The position numbers were made by a program, and so were the translations under genes. The notes beneath the pieces were generated by a model. It was not told where the DNA came from. It was given only the letters and a program-made list of their open reading frames with translations, and searched no databases. Source: DAOUMU01 sp034409055 (GTDB lineage: Bacteria; Chloroflexota; Anaerolineae; 4572-78; J111). Taken from it: a stretch of DNA of 16,409 bases. Location: NCBI GenBank assembly GCA_034409055.1, contig DAOUMU010000118.1, forward strand, positions 1 to 16,409. Direction: 5' to 3'. The stretch's first letter is position 1, and each line of letters begins with the position of its first letter. Below, piece after piece: positions 5,721 through 13,652 of this stretch.

Positions 5721-8396
5721 ATGACAGACGTAAACAATAACTGTCCACATTGTGGCAAGCGGCTGGCTCGATCTGATGCCTCTTTCTGCACCAATTGCGG
5801 CGCACCCCTTAAAGACGAGAGCCAGGCTGCGACTGTCCACGGCGGTTCGCTGGCCAAAATTATCGTGCATCTTCCCGGCCAGGAAACACGGGAGGAATTT
5901 CTGTCGAAAACGGTCACCACTCTGGGCCGCCGCCGGACCAATATGATCCAGGTGTTGTTCCCCACTGTTTCTGGTGAACATGCCAAAATCGAATTGACCC
6001 GTAAAGGTCACGCCATCACCGATTTGAACAGCACCAATGGCACCTACGTCAACGGCAAACGCCTGAAGCCGGGTGACCCCCACCTGTTGGCCTCAAACGA
6101 TATTATTCGCTTCAGCGATAGACTGGGTAATTCGGCCAGCCTGACCTATGTGGCCCCTACGGCCTTCACCGGCGTGGAAGCACTGGAGCTGGCCCAGATC
6201 TTTCAGCTTACTGCCAATATTTCATACATTGGTCGCAATACAGAAGCAGCCATCACCCTGGACCATCCGGCTGTATCCTGGAATCACGCCAAGGTCGTTA
6301 AGCGTGATGAAAATCGGTACGCTATCGAAGATTTGAGCAGTAACAACGGTACTTTTTTGAATGGAACTCAACTACACCAGGAGCGGGTGTTAGAACGGGG
6401 GGATGTTATCCAGATTGGCCCATTTAACCTGGTCTACCGGGGGGCAGGTGCTTTTGCGCCCTTCTCGGCCGAGCGCAATTTTCGGCTCGAGGCGGTCGAC
6501 CTGGAAAAAACATTTTATGCGACCAATATCCTCGGTATAGAGAACAAAAGTAAGCCCAAAACGATTTTGCGTAATCTGAACCTGGTCATCAACCCCCGCG
6601 AATTTGTGGCCGTGGTGGGGGGCAGTGGCACCGGCAAAAGCACCCTAATGAAAGCCTTAAACGGTCTCAGCCCGGCCACAACCGGGACGGTGCTGGTTAA
6701 TGGGGATAATCTATACGAAAATTTCAACCTGTACCGTAACATGATGGGGTACGTGCCGCAAGATGACATTATTCACCAGGGCCTTGCAGTACGCCAGGCC
6801 CTGCATTATGCGGCCCGGCTGCGTCTGCCCGATGCCAGCCGGTCAGAAATTGAGGCGCGCATTGATAAGGTGCTGGCCAAGGTGGGCTTGACGGCTCAAG
6901 CGCATACTATGATCCGTAATCTAAGTGGAGGTCAGCGCAAACGGGTCAGTATTGCCGCCGAGTTACTGGCCGAACCGTGGATTTTCTTTTTGGATGAGCC
7001 GACCTCCGGCCTTGATCCCGGCCTGGAAAAATTGATGATGGACACCCTGCGCCAACTGGCCGACGAGGGGCGTACCATTGTGTTGGTGACCCACGCCACC
7101 CGCAACATTACCAATAATTGCGACCAGGTGGCTTTTCTGGCTCGGGGAGGCGAATTAGTCTACTTTGGCCCGCCCGATGAGGCCACTACCTTCTTTAAGG
7201 TGGATAACTTCCCCGACATTTATACCCAACTGGCTCAAACTTTTACCGCTAACAACGATCCGACCGTTCCCGAGGAAATCAAACCAGAATATGATCATTT
7301 TATTCGCACCCATCAGCTCCCTCCAAAAAACGGAGATGCAGCGCAGATATTAGCCGGACCCCTTTGGGCGGCCCACTATCGCCAATCGTCTGCCTATAAA
7401 ACCTACATTGCCAACCGGCAAACCGGAGAGATGGCCCGGCCCATAACCTCAACCGCTGGTGCAGCCACCGCCAGCCTGAAGGAGCAAATAAAGCAATTTG
7501 GCGTGTTGGCCCGGCGCTACATGGATTTAATCAGGCACGATAAAATCAGCCTGGGGGTGCTGCTGGCGGTGATGCCCATCATCGGTATTTTTCTCTTGCT
7601 CATCAGTGATGGTGCGGCCCTGATTGGCAATACTGCCCAGGAAATCACAGCCCTCTTGGAGGCCGAGGCTGCTTACACCATTGTCAACAAAGCCCAAACC
7701 CTACTATTTATGATGGCCCTGGCGGCCAACCTGTTGGGCGTGTTTGCCGCCTCTTACGAAATTATTAAGGAGGAAGCCATTTACGGCCGTGAGCGGATGA
7801 TTAATCTTAGAATACCGCCCTATTTTGCCTCCAAGTTTGTGGTGCTGGGCCTGTTTATGTTGCTCCAATGCCTCCTCCTGCTGATTATTCTGTCTTTTAA
7901 AGTAGACTTTCCTAAAACCGGGGCCATCCTGTGGTCGCCGCTTGAATATTACCTGACCCTGGTTTTTACAGCCCTGGCCAGTGTGGCCCTGGGGCTCTTC
8001 ATCTCGGCGCTGGTCTCTTCCAGAAATATGGTTATTTACCTGATGCTGATTGCCCTCTTTGTCCAAATTGTCTTCTCCGGGGCTATTTTTGAACTATCGC
8101 CACTGACCCAGCCCTTCTCCTATTTAACCATTACCCGCTGGTCGCTGGAGGCCCTGGGGGCCAGCACCGATATGGAGGCCCTGAATAACCTGGGTCAGGT
8201 ACGGGTTGAACGGGAGATCGATATTGGCCGGGGTATGCAGAAGGTGGTGGAAGACGTGCCCACCACGATCAATTTTTACGTCAACTATGCCCACAGCGCC
8301 GTGGCCCTCCTGGCCCGCTGGATTTTCCTGTGGGTACATACGCTACTCTGGAGTGGCCTGGCCGCCTGGTTGATTAAACGTAAAGATCAAATTTAG
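5721..8396 (+). CDS. Zinc-ribbon, double-FHA, ABCG-like ABC exporter (ATPase and permease in one chain)
   Basis: The protein has 891 aa; the ATG follows AGGGGG. Domains in order: a zinc ribbon (C8xxC11, C23xxC26); FHA 1 at about 65-135 (GR69-70, S84xxH87, N106G107); FHA 2 at about 165-240 (GR171-172, S186xxH189, N209G210); an ABC ATPase at about 250-500 with Walker A GGSGTGKST (300-308), signature LSGGQ (401-405), Walker B IFFLDEP (421-427) and H-loop His458; then an ABC2-type permease with six predicted helices, one at about 610-630, four between 655 and 800, one at 865-887. This half-transporter order, ATPase before permease, is that of the ABCG/White type and should work as a dimer. FHA domains bind phosphothreonine, so a Ser/Thr kinase probably controls it, as for mycobacterial Rv1747. 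The substrate is unknown. Its stop lies 12 bp before the protease gene, with AAGGAG between them, indicating an operon. Confidence 0.95.
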   Translation: MTDVNNNCPHCGKRLARSDASFCTNCGAPLKDESQAATVHGGSLAKIIVHLPGQETREEFLSKTVTTLGRRRTNMIQVLFPTVSGEHAKIELTRKGHAITDLNSTNGTYVNGKRLKPGDPHLLASNDIIRFSDRLGNSASLTYVAPTAFTGVEALELAQIFQLTANISYIGRNTEAAITLDHPAVSWNHAKVVKRDENRYAIEDLSSNNGTFLNGTQLHQERVLERGDVIQIGPFNLVYRGAGAFAPFSAERNFRLEAVDLEKTFYATNILGIENKSKPKTILRNLNLVINPREFVAVVGGSGTGKSTLMKALNGLSPATTGTVLVNGDNLYENFNLYRNMMGYVPQDDIIHQGLAVRQALHYAARLRLPDASRSEIEARIDKVLAKVGLTAQAHTMIRNLSGGQRKRVSIAAELLAEPWIFFLDEPTSGLDPGLEKLMMDTLRQLADEGRTIVLVTHATRNITNNCDQVAFLARGGELVYFGPPDEATTFFKVDNFPDIYTQLAQTFTANNDPTVPEEIKPEYDHFIRTHQLPPKNGDAAQILAGPLWAAHYRQSSAYKTYIANRQTGEMARPITSTAGAATASLKEQIKQFGVLARRYMDLIRHDKISLGVLLAVMPIIGIFLLLISDGAALIGNTAQEITALLEAEAAYTIVNKAQTLLFMMALAANLLGVFAASYEIIKEEAIYGRERMINLRIPPYFASKFVVLGLFMLLQCLLLLIILSFKVDFPKTGAILWSPLEYYLTLVFTALASVALGLFISALVSSRNMVIYLMLIALFVQIVFSGAIFELSPLTQPFSYLTITRWSLEALGASTDMEALNNLGQVRVEREIDIGRGMQKVVEDVPTTINFYVNYAHSAVALLARWIFLWVHTLLWSGLAAWLIKRKDQI

Positions 8397-8408
8397 CAAG
8401 GAGATTGT

Positions 8409-10466
8409 GTGCTTATGAAACGCCAATATGTCATCATCATTGTTGCGGTCGCCGCTGTTTTGTTACTCCTGGGCCTTGGCGTTCTGCTCTACGGCTTATC
8501 CCAGGGTGGGGCCTTGCCCGGTTTTGGTCCGGAACCAACGCCTACGCCGGCCACTGCTTTCAAAATTCCTGATGTAGAGATAACCCCACCCGAATCTCTG
8601 GAAACTATTGCCGAGGAAATCCGGGCTGATTATCCCGAGCTGGCCGACCTGCTGGAGAATCCAGAGCTTGGCTCTGTTTATAAAGATTTCTACCTGGCCT
8701 ACCAGCGGGGTGGCGAGGAAACGGCCCTGGCCCTGGCCCGCCAGCGGGGCATCCTCAACGATAGAGAGGAAGTGGAGATGACCCTGGTGTTAGATACCGA
8801 AGACAGCGCCCCCCTGATCGCGGAGTTGGAGGCGGAAGGAGTGATTGTGAAAGCCAGCTTTCGCAATAAGATCAACATCGCCGTTCCCGTCTCCCTGATT
8901 CAAGAACAGATTCAAGCCGAAGAGCCGGATTTAATTGTCGAGCGTATCTCCAACCTGGAGCACGTCATTCGCCTGGAACTACCCCAAAAGGCGACCATCA
9001 AACAGGGGGCTATTTTGGGCCAGGGGGTCAACGTCACCTTGGCCAACAATTGGCATGCCCAGGGCATTACCGGCCAGGGGGTCAAGGTCGGCGTTTTAGA
9101 CCTGGGCTTTGCCGGCTACCAGGATTTGCTGGGTAAAGAGTTGCCAGAGCAGGTTACCGTCCAGGCTTTTGGGGATGATTATGCCTTTGACCAGGAAGTA
9201 CACGGGACGGCCTGCGCCGAGATTGTCCACGAGATGGCCCCGGAGGCTGAACTGTATCTGGCTTACTACGATGGCACCGATGTGGCCATGGGTTTGGCTG
9301 TCGAATGGCTGATTAGTCAGGAAGTCGACATCATCTCTAACTCCACCGGCAGCAATGGCCTGACCCCCATGGATGGCACCGGCTTTGCCGCCGAGTTGGT
9401 GGATTGGGCCTACGATGAAGGCATCTTTTGGGTCAATGCTGCCGGCAATGAGGCCGACGTCCATTGGCGGGGTGCTTTTAATGATAACAATGGAGACACC
9501 ATCCATGATTTTTTTCCCGACACGGACGTATTGCCGTTCATCCCTTTTGGGCCGGGTGTTCAGACTCAAATCATCTTGAGTTGGGATGATTGGGCCAGCA
9601 TCGACCAAGATTACGATCTGGGCCTCCTCGATAACGAGGGCAACCTGTTAGCCAAGTCGGAAGAGCCTCAAGATGGCCAACCGGGACAGATTCCGGCTGA
9701 AGGTTTTTTATACGAATTCGAGGACAGTGAAGTTTATCTGTTGGCCATCCAAAACTACGAAGGGCGAGCCAGGGGGGATGCGACCTTTGATCTTTTTATC
9801 AACGGTGGTCTCATACATCCCGATTATATCGTGGTCGAGCATAGCCTCGGCAACCCGGCCGATGCCCGGGGAGCCTTTGCCGTGGGGGCGGTTCATTGGG
9901 CCGACGATGCCCTGGAGCCCTATAGCTCCAACGGGCCGACAGCGGATGGCCGCCTTAAACCCGACCTGTCCGCGCCTTCCGTAGTCGACAGTGCCTCTTA
10001 TGCCCCGGAAGCCTTTGACGGCACCTCGGCCGCCGCGCCGCACGTAGCCGGGGCGGCCGCCCTGATATTACAAGCGTCTCCTGATTTTTCGCCCGACGAC
10101 ATCGGCACATTCTTGCGGGAGCGAGCCATAGACCTGGGGCCGGCCGGGCCGGATAACGCTTTTGGCGTCGGTCGCCTGAACCTGGGGACCGCGCCTGAGA
10201 CCCCTACGGAGCCTGAAGAGACGCCTCCCCCACCGGCCGTCGAGTTACAACCCACCTCCACCCCCCGTCCGGCCCCGGCCGAACCTGTCGTCGGTCTGCC
10301 CGGTCAAGCGGGTGCTGGGGGAGAGGTCAGTCAGCCGAGCGCCCCCGAAGGTGATGACGAGTTCCTGGGCCTCATCGTCTCATTGGGCCTGTGTTTGGTT
10401 TGCCTGAGCGGTTTGTTGATTCTGGTCCTGGTTGTGGTTGGCGCCTTTGTTATGCGCCGCAGGTAA
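8409..10466 (+). CDS. Membrane-anchored subtilisin-like (S8) serine protease
   Basis: The protein has 685 aa. AAGGAG (8398-8403) is 5 bases from the GTG at 8409 and 11 from the ATG at 8415; either may start it. An N-terminal helix (about 9-29) is followed by a Pro/Thr linker and an acidic prosegment-like region (35-200). The catalytic domain has Asp231 (VGVLDLG), His265 (VHGTACAEI), oxyanion-hole Asn347 (AAGNE) and Ser540 (GTSAAAPHVAG), so the S8 triad is complete. Between Asn347 and Ser540 sits a beta-rich insert of about 120 residues (WDDWASIDQDYDLGLLD onward), like the pre-peptidase-type inserts of some S8 proteases. A Pro-rich stretch (595-650) leads to a second helix (about 655-682) and a basic end RRR. 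Probable topology is two anchors with the protease outside the membrane. Being in an operon with the exporter suggests it processes or regulates what is exported (inference). Confidence 0.93.
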   Translation: MLMKRQYVIIIVAVAAVLLLLGLGVLLYGLSQGGALPGFGPEPTPTPATAFKIPDVEITPPESLETIAEEIRADYPELADLLENPELGSVYKDFYLAYQRGGEETALALARQRGILNDREEVEMTLVLDTEDSAPLIAELEAEGVIVKASFRNKINIAVPVSLIQEQIQAEEPDLIVERISNLEHVIRLELPQKATIKQGAILGQGVNVTLANNWHAQGITGQGVKVGVLDLGFAGYQDLLGKELPEQVTVQAFGDDYAFDQEVHGTACAEIVHEMAPEAELYLAYYDGTDVAMGLAVEWLISQEVDIISNSTGSNGLTPMDGTGFAAELVDWAYDEGIFWVNAAGNEADVHWRGAFNDNNGDTIHDFFPDTDVLPFIPFGPGVQTQIILSWDDWASIDQDYDLGLLDNEGNLLAKSEEPQDGQPGQIPAEGFLYEFEDSEVYLLAIQNYEGRARGDATFDLFINGGLIHPDYIVVEHSLGNPADARGAFAVGAVHWADDALEPYSSNGPTADGRLKPDLSAPSVVDSASYAPEAFDGTSAAAPHVAGAAALILQASPDFSPDDIGTFLRERAIDLGPAGPDNAFGVGRLNLGTAPETPTEPEETPPPPAVELQPTSTPRPAPAEPVVGLPGQAGAGGEVSQPSAPEGDDEFLGLIVSLGLCLVCLSGLLILVLVVVGAFVMRRR

Positions 10467-10481
10467 ATTACCAATACAATC

Positions 10482-10595
10482 GTATCCTCTCAAAAAGTAG
10501 GGGCGAGGCAACTTGGAGAGCAGGTTGTTTGCTCCGAGACTCTCAATCCGAGTTGCCTCGCCCCTACCCAACCCCGAATTATTGAAGTGATATAC
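10482..10595. mobile_element. Hairpin MITE (GTAGGGGCGAGG type), copy A
   Basis: Perfect 17-bp inverted arms GTAGGGGCGAGGCAACT (10497-10513) and its complement (10551-10567) lie inside a longer unit starting GTATCCTCTC, which copy B shares. An 8-bp direct repeat ATACAATC flanks it (10474-10481 and 10592-10599), though the right end of the element partly overlaps this repeat and its exact end is uncertain. It starts 16 bp after the protease stop and could act as a transcript-end hairpin; no T-run follows the stem. Confidence 0.7.
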
Positions 10596-10631
10596 AATCC
10601 GGTCCGTATGGTTGAGTTGTAGGCGGGGCCT

Positions 10632-10660
10632 CCCTATGCCCTGCCCGCCGAGGCATGGGG
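10632..10660. repeat. Small hairpin CCCTATGCC...GGCATGGGG
   Basis: This is an inverted pair with an 11-base loop. The surrounding sequence (GTAGGCGGGGCCTCCCTATGCC) resembles the core of the elements at 1383-1532 and 5170-5259, so it is probably a degraded or distant member of that family. Confidence 0.45.
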
Positions 10661-10673
10661 CTTCCCTCTTGAT

Positions 10674-10702
10674 TTGTCCCCAATTTCACCTTCCGGTATA
10701 AT
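10674..10702 (+). promoter_or_regulatory. Candidate promoter of the SDR gene
   Basis: TTGTCC (10674-10679), 17 bp, then a perfect TATAAT (10697-10702). The expected transcription start near 10709 falls in the 7-bp target duplication of MITE copy B. The next gene downstream is the SDR gene at 10856. Confidence 0.5.
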
Positions 10703-10712
10703 CCTTCTTTTG

Positions 10713-10826
10713 GTATCCTCTCCAAACGTAAGGGCGAGGCAAGTCGGATTGGTGATAGTCGAAGCAAACAAGCTATGCTCCGACTTGCCTCGCCCCTACG
10801 CTATCCACAAATTTGAAGGGGATACC
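10713..10826. mobile_element. Hairpin MITE (GTAGGGGCGAGG type), copy B
   Basis: It starts GTATCCTCTCC and ends GGGGATACC, with inner arms GTAAGGGCGAGGCAAGTCGGA (10728 onward) and a near-complementary end at 10799. The 7-bp repeat TCTTTTG flanks it (10706-10712 and 10827-10833). It separates the candidate promoter from the SDR gene, so the SDR mRNA leader would carry a stem of more than 20 bp. Confidence 0.7.
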
Positions 10827-10855
10827 TCTTTTGTTTGAATAAGGAGGAGAACTCT

Positions 10856-11662
10856 ATGACCACGCCTAATCTACTCAAAAACCGGGTGGCCATCATTACC
10901 GGGGCCGGTCGGGGGATTGGTCGAGCCACGGCCTTAGTTTTGGCCGAAGCGGGGGCGGCGGTTGTGCTGGCCGCTCGCTCGGCGGATGAAATCACCGGCC
11001 TGGCCGATGAAATTAAACTCAAGGGGGGCCAGGCCCTGGCTATCCCCACCGATGTCAGCGATGCGGCCGAGGTGGACCATCTCCTGGTGCTGACCTTGCG
11101 CGCCTTTGGCCAGGTTGACATCCTGGTCAACAATGCGGCCTTAATCGACCCTATGGGCAAAGTCTGGGAAACAAATCCGGCTGTCTGGCAAAAGTTGATT
11201 GCGGTCAACGTGATTGGGCCTTACTTGTGCAGCCGGGCCGTTTTGCCCCACATGCTGGAGCGAGGCTACGGACGCATCGTCAATATCTCCTCAGGGGTAG
11301 CCGAGAAAAATCTTGTGGGGACCAGTGCTTACAACGCCAGCAAAGCCGCCCTGGAACGCTTCAGCGGCACTTTAGCCGCTGAGGTAGCCGGCAGGGGCAT
11401 TGTGGTCACGGTCTTCAGGCCGGGCGTCGTCGATACGCCGATGCAAGCAGAAATCCGCGAAACGCCGGCCCGCCTCTTTCCCAGAGTGGCCGATTGGCAA
11501 GCCCTCTACGACCGGGGGCAACTCCGTCCGCCCACCGAACCGGCCTATGCCATTTACTGGTTAGTCAGTCACTTTGCCCAGGATAGTAACGGCCAGGTTT
11601 TCGAGCTGAACGACGAATCGTTTCAGCAGCGCCTGGCCTCAGACCTGGGAATGGGCGAATAG
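10856..11662 (+). CDS. Short-chain dehydrogenase/reductase (SDR family)
   Basis: The protein has 268 aa, normal for classical SDRs. ATG 10856 is the start, as AAGGAGG (10841-10847) lies 8 bases upstream; a TTG at 10835 also opens the frame but would precede that site. The Rossmann motif TGAGRGIG is at 15-22, the NNA motif near 91-93 (VDILVNNAA), the active-site Ser in NISS at 146, and Tyr159 and Lys163 in YNASK; the family's PGxVDT follows (RPGVVDTPM). This makes it a cytosolic NAD(P)-dependent oxidoreductase. The residue after beta-2 is Ala-Arg-Ser (AARS), which favours NADP(H), but substrate and pathway cannot be told from sequence. It stands alone, with repeats on both sides. The final codons and stop (ATG GGC GAA TAG) are the first unit of a GGCGAAT heptamer array, so the C-terminus may have been formed by the array. 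Confidence 0.93.
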   Translation: MTTPNLLKNRVAIITGAGRGIGRATALVLAEAGAAVVLAARSADEITGLADEIKLKGGQALAIPTDVSDAAEVDHLLVLTLRAFGQVDILVNNAALIDPMGKVWETNPAVWQKLIAVNVIGPYLCSRAVLPHMLERGYGRIVNISSGVAEKNLVGTSAYNASKAALERFSGTLAAEVAGRGIVVTVFRPGVVDTPMQAEIRETPARLFPRVADWQALYDRGQLRPPTEPAYAIYWLVSHFAQDSNGQVFELNDESFQQRLASDLGMGE

Positions 11663-11698
11663 GCGAATGGCGAATAGGCGAATGGCGAATGAGCGAAT
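11654..11698 (+). repeat. GGCGAAT heptamer array starting in the SDR stop region
   Basis: There are six units of GGCGAAT or close variants, some separated by a single A. The first unit contains the last sense codon of the SDR gene and the T of its TAG. Its reverse complement forms the array at 12068-12161, so the two could pair across the region between. Confidence 0.85.
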
Positions 11699-11716
11699 CC
11701 GCTAAAAAAGCTGTGC

Positions 11717-11812
11717 TTTACCCATAGGGAGGGTAACTTGCGGGGCAATGGCGTGAGGGTAAAATCAACCGTTCCTGGCAAATGCAGCTCAATTCAGACC
11801 GGAACGGGTAAA
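11717..11812. repeat. Weak nested inverted repeats
   Basis: TTTACCC (11717-11723) pairs with GGGTAAA (11806-11812), and CCGTTCC (11769-11775) with GGAACGG (11801-11807). They may be remnants of another hairpin element. No gene is seen in this stretch. Confidence 0.35.
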
Positions 11813-11823
11813 GGCCCCCCCGG

Positions 11824-11963
11824 CCCCCCACAGGAGAGTGCTTAAAAAGTCAATATTTGAGGGTTGGTAGTAACGACTTTAGTCGTTTTTGGCCCCATAA
11901 TGCGGGTAATTAACGACTAAAGTCGTCACTACGAACAGTTTTTAAGCACTCTCCTGTGGGGGG
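11824..11963. mobile_element. Nested hairpin elements (140 bp)
   Basis: The outer arms are a perfect 25-bp inverted repeat, 11824-11848 and 11939-11963, containing CACAGGAGAGTGCTTAAAAA. Inside lies a second inverted pair, 11867-11887 (TAGTAACGACTTTAGTCGTT) and 11912-11932, with one mismatch in 21. The inner pair looks like a separate MITE-type unit, so this may be one element inserted into another. No target duplication could be identified with confidence for either. Confidence 0.7.
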
Positions 11964-11980
11964 AGATTTTGGCCAGAGTT

Positions 11981-12056
11981 CCCCCCCCCTGGGAAGTTAG
12001 GGGGGCCATTGAGGTTAAACACCAATTCCCCCCGCTGGGGGGTTAGGGGGGCCATT
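11981..12056. repeat. C-run/G-run direct repeat
   Basis: The 15-bp GTTAGGGGGGCCATT occurs at 11996-12010 and 12042-12056, each time preceded by a C-run and a short spacer (CCTGGGAA / CCGCTGGGGG). Each unit can fold by pairing its C-run with its G-run. It is an imperfect duplication of about 46 bp. Confidence 0.6.
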
Positions 12057-12067
12057 CGAGCCACAAA

Positions 12068-12161
12068 ATTCGCCATTCATCATTCATCATTCGCCACACC
12101 TGCCCTGTGGGTTCACCATTCGCAGACTCGCCATTCGCAGATTCGCCATTCGCAGATTCGC
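12068..12161 (-). repeat. ATTCGCC heptamer array carrying a 15-bp unit
   Basis: On the minus strand it consists of GGCGAAT-type units (GGCGAAT, GGTGAAT, GATGAAT and 8-10 base variants with CT or TG inserts). It is interrupted once by the 15-bp unit at 12097-12111. A minus-strand open frame across it (12043-12324) is repeat-encoded (SANGE repeats) and not a gene. Confidence 0.8.
12097..12111 (-). repeat. 15-bp unit CCCACAGGGCAGGTG in a GGCGAAT array
   Basis: On the minus strand the context is GAATGGTGAA, then the unit, then TGGCGAATG. Removing the 15 bases restores a continuous heptamer run GGTGAAT-GGCGAAT. Confidence 0.85.
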
Positions 12162-12233
12162 TCATCCGCCATTTCCCCTCATTGACAAAGATTATGGCCA
12201 ACAGTACAATACACCCCATAACAAATTGATTCA

Positions 12234-12373
12234 ACGCGGATTTGTGGGGTAAAAAGCCAGACCTGACAGGTTTTAGCGAAAATTTACCAGGTAATACAGG
12301 TAAATTGTAGCAAATTGGTAACAAATAGCGACAGATTACTAAACCTGTCAGGTCTTACCCCTCGAATCCGCGT
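12234..12373. mobile_element. 140-bp inverted-repeat element upstream of icd
   Basis: The ends are ACGCGGATTTGTGGGGTAA on the left and the complement of ACGCGGATTCGAGGGGTAA on the right. A further inner inverted pair AGACCTGACAGGTTT (12259-12273) / AAACCTGTCAGGTCT (12341-12355) follows. No target duplication is visible. It ends 34 bp before the icd start codon, so it lies in the icd promoter or leader and would form a large stem if transcribed. Confidence 0.7.
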
Positions 12374-12407
12374 AGAGCCAACAAATTTTCTCAGGAGCAG
12401 ATAAACT

Positions 12408-13652
12408 ATGGCTTACGACAAAATTGTTGTCCCCCAGGATGGGCAAAAGATTACCATCGAAGGAGACAAATTAAAGATATCCGACCAGCCTATTCTGGCC
12501 TTTATTGAAGGCGACGGCATTGGTCCCGACATTACCGCGGCTAGCAAGCGAATTTGGGACGCGGCGGTGCAGGCGGCTTACGGCGGCCAACGTAAAATTG
12601 CCTGGATGGAGATCTACGCCGGTGAGAAGGCGGCCAGGCTGTACGATGGTAACTACATGCCTGAAGAAACTTTCGACGCCATGCGCGAGTTCATCGTCGG
12701 CATTAAAGGGCCGTTAACCACGCCGGTTGGGGGTGGCTTCCGGAGCTTGAATGTGACCCTGCGCCAGGTACTTGACCTATACGCCTGTGTGCGCCCCGTG
12801 CGCTGGTACCAGGGTATGCCCAGCCCGGTCAAACAGCCCGAATTTGTGAACATGGTCATCTTCCGGGAGAACACGGAAGACGTTTACGCCGGCATCGAAT
12901 ACGAGAGCGGCACCCCGGAAAACGAGAAGCTGGCCAAATTCCTACGCGAAGAAATGGGGGCCAAATTCTTTGAGGGGGCCGGTATTGGTATCAAGCCAAT
13001 CAGCGCCCTTGGCACCAAACGACTGGTCCGCAAAGCCATTCAATATGCCCTCGATTACGGTCATAAAAACGTGACCCTGGTCCACAAGGGCAATATCCAA
13101 AAGTTCACCGAGGGGGCCTTCCGCAAATGGGGCTACGAACTGGCCCAAGAAGAATTTGCCGGCGTCACCATGACCGAGGACGAGTTATGGGACAAGTACG
13201 ACGGCCAGCAGCCGGCAGGCAAAGTGGTGATCAAAGATCGTATTGCCGATATCATCTTCCAACACGTGCTGCTGCGGCCCAAAGAGTTCGGTGTCCTGGC
13301 CGCGCCCAATCTCAACGGCGATTACCTGAGCGACGCCCTGGCCGCCCAGATCGGCGGGTTGGGCATCGCTCCCGGCGCCAACATTGGCGATTACGTGGCC
13401 CTCTTTGAAGCCACCCACGGCACGGCCCCCAAATACGCCAACCTGGATAAAGTCAACCCGGGCAGCCTGCTTTTCTCCGGGGTGATGATGCTGGAATACA
13501 TCGGCTGGCGCGAAGCGGCCGAATTGATTCGCAGAGCTTTTGAGAAAACCGTCTCCCAAAAGGTGGTCACCTACGACTTCGCCCGCCAGATGGAGGGAGC
13601 CACCGAGGTCAAAACCAGTGAATTTGCCAGTGCTATCATTCAGAATTTGTAA
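12408..13652 (+). CDS. icd: Isocitrate dehydrogenase, NADP-dependent
   Basis: The protein has 414 aa, against 416 for the E. coli enzyme. It oxidatively decarboxylates isocitrate to 2-oxoglutarate in the TCA cycle, in the cytosol. AGGAG (12393-12397) precedes ATG 12408. Visible signatures are IEGDGIGPDI (33-42), the substrate loop RSLNVTLRQ with Ser113 at the same number as the E. coli residue phosphorylated by AceK, the IFRENTEDVYAGIE motif, and NLNGDYLSDALAAQIGGLG for metal binding. The NADP-selecting residues of the E. coli enzyme are matched by Lys342, Tyr343, Tyr389 and Arg393 (THGTAPKY and TYDFAR), so NADP+ is expected. Whether Ser113 is regulated here is unknown; no AceK is in the window. 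The third base of the last codon and the TAA stop are supplied by the MITE at 13649-13782, yet the protein end (IIQNL) is unchanged. Confidence 0.97.
   Translation: MAYDKIVVPQDGQKITIEGDKLKISDQPILAFIEGDGIGPDITAASKRIWDAAVQAAYGGQRKIAWMEIYAGEKAARLYDGNYMPEETFDAMREFIVGIKGPLTTPVGGGFRSLNVTLRQVLDLYACVRPVRWYQGMPSPVKQPEFVNMVIFRENTEDVYAGIEYESGTPENEKLAKFLREEMGAKFFEGAGIGIKPISALGTKRLVRKAIQYALDYGHKNVTLVHKGNIQKFTEGAFRKWGYELAQEEFAGVTMTEDELWDKYDGQQPAGKVVIKDRIADIIFQHVLLRPKEFGVLAAPNLNGDYLSDALAAQIGGLGIAPGANIGDYVALFEATHGTAPKYANLDKVNPGSLLFSGVMMLEYIGWREAAELIRRAFEKTVSQKVVTYDFARQMEGATEVKTSEFASAIIQNL

Noticed and set aside
10497..10567. Hairpin after the protease gene as an intrinsic terminator
   Set aside because: The arms are strong but the loop is about 37 bases and no T-run follows. 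It fits a MITE with a second copy at 10713-10826 better.
12043..12324. 93-codon minus-strand frame with SANGE repeats
   Set aside because: It is translated from the heptamer array and parts of hairpin elements, with no ribosome binding site or protein-like core.
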